Part shown: positions 58,567 to 64,000 of the stretch, in pieces
How positions within the stretch are numbered: position 1 is the first letter of the stretch
Layout: every line of letters starts with the position of its first letter
DNA from: Agaricus subrufescens
Lineage: Eukaryota > Basidiomycota > Agaricomycetes > Agaricales > Agaricaceae
NCBI GenBank assembly: GCA_029945375.1
Contig: CM057065.1
Location: 1,364,001 to 1,428,000 of the forward strand
Direction of reading: 5' to 3'
Length of the DNA: 64,000 bases
The notes under the pieces: model-generated
Seen by the model: the letters and a program-made list of their open reading frames with translations, nothing else
The model's database searches: none
Told to the model about the DNA's origin: nothing
Position numbers and translations under genes: made by a program

Positions 58567-61500
58567 TCATGAACCTTTTGAATGCTTCTCCTTGCTGGTA
58601 CGCACAATTGCTGCCAATGTCGAGTGTATAGTGTCTCGATCTTTGAAGAACTTTACCGGAATGGTCAAATCTCTTGGGAGGGTGTACCGGAGGAGATGAG
58701 GGTTGTGGAGAGAGTGAGTATTGATTATGAAGGCCGTGTAATGCCCTGGAGGTGAAACGCTATCTCGCTTGACTTGTTGAACGTTAAAATCAAATTGAAC
58801 ATCCTTTGTAGATGATTGTAAGATATATAGCCAGTTATTTTTGAAAATGAAACACCATACCTTTGGATGTATCACATCTACGATGTTGCCTTGTCTAAGA
58901 ACTGGCATATTGAGTATTATATCCTTGCTTGACTCAACAGTAAATCGTTCTACAAGAACCAGACTATGCCCCTGTGTTGAGGAGGGGCAGATAATCCTAT
59001 TTATCTGGCCAGCATGAACTTGAGGTAACGCCTTGGATACCACCCATGTTAGTCAGAACTTCGGAGACAAGAATTATATGCACTGAGGAAGATTCCCGGA
59101 TCTTATAGAAGATCCAGAAACCTGTTTTACACTTGTCAAGAGACTGACTAACAACTTCTCGGCCGTCAAACCAGGCATTCTTGAGTTCACTGCACTGTGT
59201 TGTATATTGTGCTATAGAAGCGCATAGGTTGATCGACAAGGTGACGTTGCTCAATACAGAGCTAACAGTGAAGAGTGTGTGGCTGACTTTAGGACACGGC
59301 ATCGTTTGGCCTGGTAAAATTGATTGATTAGCTGCCTGTGTTTTTGCGCGTCATCATACCGCTGATAAGGGGGGCAATGTTCGCCTTAATACCCAAGAAA
59401 TGTCGAAGATTTGAGTCTTCCACCAGTGATTTACGCACTGATGGTCCAGCTTGAGTATATGTTTCACCCGATTTCCACCAACCACCGCTAGCGACATGTT
59501 TGAACCGCTCCATGTCAGCAAGTGTGCTTGCGATATCTCGACTGGGAGCCTGATGGTTAGATAAAACGCTACACAGCCGGAAAATGGAGTTCCAGCATTC
59601 AAACACTTCTGTAGCATAAAGGATCGGAGGGCCAAAGCGACAGATATCTTTCTCGAGGTGAAGAAGGACATGAAGCTTATACTTGTAAGTTATTTGTGCA
59701 GGGTCATATTGTCCCCAACTGTCAAGGACGTTGTTAACACAAACTTGAAGATCGGCCTATGATTTATATCATTTGTATATTATATCACAGCTCATATCAC
59801 TCAAGTACTCACGATGTACTGGTCCATATTGTGTATTTCAGGAAACCACAGTAAAGCTCCAAGCTCCCCAGTCGCACACCAGAGTTTTAACAACTTGGTA
59901 AACCGATCCTGGCCTCTTGAAGCGTAGTCTTGAAAGAGGTCCGGAGTGATATGGAAGACGGTGAGCTGTTGTAAGACACAGAAATGCCTACCAACCAGGG
60001 AGTTCTTGTATTGAACGATGTACTGTGCGCAAATTGAAGCTATTGTCAAGCCAGCGAGATTTGAAGTTTGGAGACGGTGGGCAAACTCATCTTCATCTTT
60101 TTTCTTCCATAGACGGGATGTTTCATACCAAAGATACTTATCGACACCGAGTAATATCGTATGAAGGATTTCACAAGGTGTGTCAGTATGAGGATCTATT
60201 CCTTTAATTCCTAGGAGGGCATTGAAGTGGTCACCGGGGTGAAGCTGCAGTCGAGATGCTTGATAGATTTTAGTTTTGGTCATCAGAAAACAAAAGAAAA
60301 AGTCTTACGAGAGTCCAGTGGAAGTGCTACATATCGATCAGAAGGTTGTGTAAGTAACCAGCGGAATAAGCTGTCTTGGATATCAGCTTTGATGTCTTTG
60401 ATTATCTTGTTACGCTCGTCTTTTCGAAGTTGAGTGTTGAGAATCGGGTCACGTGAAGCCAGTGATGTGATCCGATCATAGATTTGTGAGCGAGCCATAG
60501 GAACCAGTTTTTCAACCCAGTATGTGGTTGTCCTATCCTTTACGCCGCTTTCAGTCTGTAATCGGTTTACAGCATCTTGAACTCCAGAGCACGCTGCTTC
60601 CAAAATCTCTTTGATCTTTTGAATCGTAGAGGCGCTTGTCCGGTAATTTGGTATCTGATAAAGAGATGAGTCTACCAAGTCCACATCGAAATCGCGAACT
60701 ATACTTGATATAGAGCCTTATAGCCTTCATCAGACGCTCTATAAGCCTGTGTACCACCTGACATATCTGCTCGACACCAGTAGCGTGATTGGGATCCTGA
60801 GTTACATGCGAGTTCAGCTTGCTGCGGATTATCCGCTGCAAAAAGGTGGCCAAAGACTTTGAACACGATATCTTCATTCAGAAGGCAGTCATAGGCTTCG
60901 TGCCAAGTACAGGAATCTCTAATATCGTCGGTGAGTAAGACCAGCAGCTTGCGAACAATTATCTTACAAATCGCCAGCTAACGCGTCTAGCTGTTCCGTT
61001 CCAAAAGCGTTGGGCGATGTTGAACAAAAGCGAACAAAATATTCCTGCATAAGTTGCTTGTGGGGTATACTGACGTTTGCTAGATATATATTCATATGCG
61101 TGTTATACTGCTTGCTGCGGTTACCTGATACATCATCAACCCAAGGCATCACTCGAATGCAAAACGCTGGACGTCCTTTAGCTATAGATCGGACTGGATG
61201 AGGCATGACAATCGTGTCTTCTCCTATAAGACGACGGTGAGTATGTTAAATGAGCTCAAATATACTATAACTTTACCGCTTCGCAGGTTCAAATTGCCCA
61301 AAGTGGCTGTCAAATCCATGAAATTCCGAAACAACTCTTCACAGGGTATGAGGATTGGTGAACGATCGACAATGGAGAATGATTCAATCCCGTCAAAAAC
61401 CACATTGTAACCCTCCAGATGCTCTCGACTCTTCACTATTACCCATCTGAGTGGCATAACAAACCGTTGGTCTTTTAGTTGGGCCACTTCATTCACATAG

Positions 61501-62754
61501 AAATGGCGATAAGGTGACGTAGACCAAGCGGCCCACATTGGTGTAAGTTGATCGTGGTGAAGCTCTTTCACCCATTTGTCTGCTTGCCAGCTTTCGCTAA
61601 CGACATTGGTGATTTCAGGATAAAGATGTATATGCGGCCGCACCCAGGGATTAGCCCAGTCCTAAGGTACAGCTCAATATTTTCGCAACACCGCGGTAAC
61701 ACTTCACTCACTAATTTCAATAGGTCAACAGGATGATTCATATAAAACTGATGACCTAGGGCCGAAACGTGTCGCCGAGACTCCAAGACTTTTGATGTCA
61801 TCCTGGCTTGCTTTTTTCGTAGCGCTTTAAATGATGGTACGTTTAAAGCACCACATTTCTTCATTACCCAAATAACTAACTTGAGCTGATCATCCGACAA
61901 GCGTAACCGTGGCAGGTTATCCAAGAAATCAAGGTAGAACATCTGCGCGCTTTTCAGTCCACGCATATCAATCCTACAAGAACACTCACTGCCTTAGAGC
62001 CATAGGGATACCAATTGGGATCTTCACCTTCATCATCCTCTCCACCATCCTCTCTGTCCTCGTCTCCTTGGTCAAGCTTTCCGGTACATGGGATTGTGAG
62101 GTCATCAGGTTCATCCTCCGCAAATATCATATCTGGAAAGCTATTATCAACATCGGCTAACTGCCTGCGAATATCTGGCAGAATCTTATCGCCATCCAAT
62201 TTCTCAACTGTGACATCCACTTCAGTTCCATCGTCATTCCACCAATGACTGTCAAACTCGTTGGCCAGATTAAACATTCGGCTTGTTGGTTCGGTGGGTC
62301 CCATATTATCTCGGGTCATAAAAATATCCATCGCTGAAAGTTCAACTGGTCCAGTCAGTTGCGGAGCCATATAGTCAGATTCTTTGTCTGGCTGATCTGG
62401 ATGTGTCGATGTCGCTACTGCGCACTCCGCCATTGCCTTTGAGTGGGCTTGACCTCTTCGATGATTACTGATGGATACTTTTTCTAGTAAAACAACTTTT
62501 ACTGCTCTTTCTGAGCAAGGTATGCACTTCATACGATTAGACCCCATTGGATCAGGGATGAAAACTAGATTGGTGTGAGACAAATTCGGTGAGTCTGTTT
62601 TTTCGCATACCGTCTGTTTCCATACTTTGCCGCCCTCTTCCTCGTCGATCTCCCATGATTTTGCAGACTGATGAGAAGCGTTGACCACTTTGACCCTTGA
62701 AATCCTTTTCTGTATCTCTCGTATGTCTCCATTCCACGTCTTACCAAGGTACAT
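58567..62754 (-). CDS. Large agaric-expanded protein, probably transposon-borne
   Basis: I recognise the family by sequence pattern but know no established name. A multi-exon reading from 62754 contains a CX2C..HX5H finger-like segment (CIPC..NHRRGQAH) and acidic linkers. Then come FYLDFLDNLPRLRLSDDQ, DWANPWVRPHIHLYPEI, PWVDDVSGNRSKQYNTHMN, QEYFVRFCSTSPNA, the signature DTPCEILHTILLGVDKYLW (near 60180), IVQYKNSLVGRHF, PEIHNMDQYI, FECWNSIFRLCSVLSNHQAP, and a C-terminus with NTHSLHNPHLLRYTLPRDL. Frame changes coincide with ordinary introns, e.g. GTGAGTGAAG..TACCTTAG near 61700 and GTATAGTTCG..TTATCAG near 60690, so I see no clear break. The family occurs in high copy in agaric genomes; a transposase-like role is an inference. 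Confidence 0.6.
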
Positions 62755-62989
62755 TTTAATTTTATTTAACGTAACTCATATCTGACTGAAATGACATCTT
62801 GCCACTATCTCGAAAGCCTTGCATGTATATGCCTCCAGATGTAAAACTGAGTGCTTCGGACATTTTTGTCTTAAAACAGAAAGTTGAAAGCCTCATCGCT
62901 GCACGTGCGTTGAAAAAAATTCTTAAAATGCTTTCTTCGAAGTCGGTAAAGTCCCCACTTCCATTTCTCTCTGTGTCACTCATTTAAAC
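62755..62989. promoter_or_regulatory. Divergent intergenic region
   Basis: About 235 bp separate the divergent genes at 62754 (minus) and 62990 (plus). A bidirectional promoter is plausible from the spacing only. Confidence 0.3.
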
Positions 62990-64000
62990 ATGGTCGAGAT
63001 GTCCGACATCCCTGACCATTTTGCAGTCTCTCCCTCTTCTCGTCCCAGTCCTTCAGCTTTGGTGGTGACACCTGGCATTGGTTTTGAGGTCAGTCCTTTG
63101 GCTTCGCCGTCACTGATGGTCTCTGGGCATAGCGCTCCACCATCAAACTTTCCCACCCCCGCTCATAGCCGTGTTGGTACTCCTATGGCTGGTGAAGCAA
63201 CTTTTGCCCCACCTCCCCTTGTTCGCAAACGCCCAGGTGAGGATCTGACTCAGTTTGCGGCACAAGTTGGGCAGGCTGCCAAGTTTCCCAAGACATTGTT
63301 TGACAAGTTAACGAATTTTTCAAAGGTGACTATATTCATTATGAGGTGCATTTTCTCATTTCTTTTGATTATAGCTTTCTTCGGGTGAACGTGAAGTTCA
63401 GCTATATGCTGAACTCCTGAAGATTTCGAATTATGAGGAAGAAAATAAGGAGATTCGAGATATGACAAAATACATCATACCAAAGACAATGATGGTAAGC
63501 TATCCGTTATCTTATATGACCCATAGACTTACTTTTGTGAAGTCACTCATTGGGACGTTCACCTTTCGTGCACTCTTGAACCCCTCTCGAGCAAATTACC
63601 TCGATACTTGAGGTAACCATGGGCCTGATCAGGATGTGATGGTAAGTTATTATTTGTCGACTTTAATTTTTCTTCATTTTTTTTTTAGGTCATGCTCCTT
63701 GGTGACTCACGCTCAGGCTACACTTCTACCATTGCTGCTGATCCCAACAAATTTCCTGTGATCCGGGCTTATATCTGTAACAAGCTGAATCAACGTCGTT
63801 ATATGCTCAAAAAATCGGTGAAGTAACATCTTTGTTTATCAAATATAATAACTCAAAACAAAAATAGATTGTTCAATCAATGACCTCTCCCTTCCTCGAC
63901 ATCATCAGTCTGACACAGCAAGTCATCAGTCTCAATGTTGGTGCTGCAGTTGGGCTCTCTGTTCAACTGTGCACACGCATGGCATTCTTGGTAAGCAATT
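62990..64000 (+). CDS. Partner gene of unknown function, runs off the window
   Basis: Exon 1 runs from ATG 62990 to about 63326 and encodes a Pro/Ser-rich N-terminus (PSSRPSPSALVVTPG, PTPAHSRVGTPMAGE) ending in KTLFDKLTNFSK. After an intron GTGACTATAT..GATTATAG, the next exon reads LSSGEREVQLYAELLKI, and further exons read VMLLGDSRSGYTSTI and ITS-like SPFLDIISLTQQV before GTAAGCAATT at the window end. The 'EREVQL.AELL' helix is shared by many agaric proteins found beside repetitive elements. No catalytic motif is visible in the part present. Confidence 0.5.

Overview
The window is a repeat-rich stretch of a basidiomycete nuclear genome, most likely from a mushroom-forming agaricomycete. Evidence: introns of about 50 bp with GT..AG ends and CTGAC/TTGAC-type branch sites, NACHT proteins with the agaric 'CHPGTR' block, Plavaka and Tnp2 CACTA-type transposases, an O-fucosyltransferase-like protein of the agaric type, and Gypsy and Copia retroelements. 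No rRNA, tRNA, CRISPR array or prokaryotic operon structure was seen. All exon models come from reading splice signals and frames by eye.

Layout. Positions 929-9470 and 47881-56275 are two copies of one segmental duplication. Each holds a relic of a multi-pass membrane protein gene (minus), a NACHT/NLR gene (plus) and a decayed O-fucosyltransferase-like gene (minus). A third, short copy of the block start lies at about 56276-56470 and is followed by an intact membrane protein gene (56847-57939, minus), so the locus looks like a tandem module reshaped by unequal exchange. Between the two copies is a transposon graveyard: a Gypsy element (11468-20822) with a single 8.67-kb reading frame broken only by TGA codons; a Tnp2 transposase gene (minus) split by a solo LTR; a Plavaka transposase gene (minus); a divergent multi-exon gene of unknown function (29278-33500); and a decayed Copia element (33760-47442) whose 3' LTR holds a very young, intact Copia element (40941-47390). 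The right end (58567-64000) has two head-to-head genes of an agaric-expanded, probably transposon-borne family.

Most notable. Both NLR genes have, where C-terminal repeats would be expected, a tandem array of 72-bp units. Every unit begins as a splice donor (GTAAGTA) and ends as an acceptor (ATCAG), separated from the next by a variable sense triplet. The array is flanked by coding exons conserved in both copies, so the gene reads as a string of about 20 intron-like units with one-codon micro-exons. The N-terminal part of the same gene also shows tandem exon-plus-intron duplication. Secondary themes are a CGA-to-TGA decay signature shared by the older transposons, a gene-conversion tract over the NACHT nucleotide-binding half, and a Copia element whose start codon appears to be made by splicing out the primer binding site.
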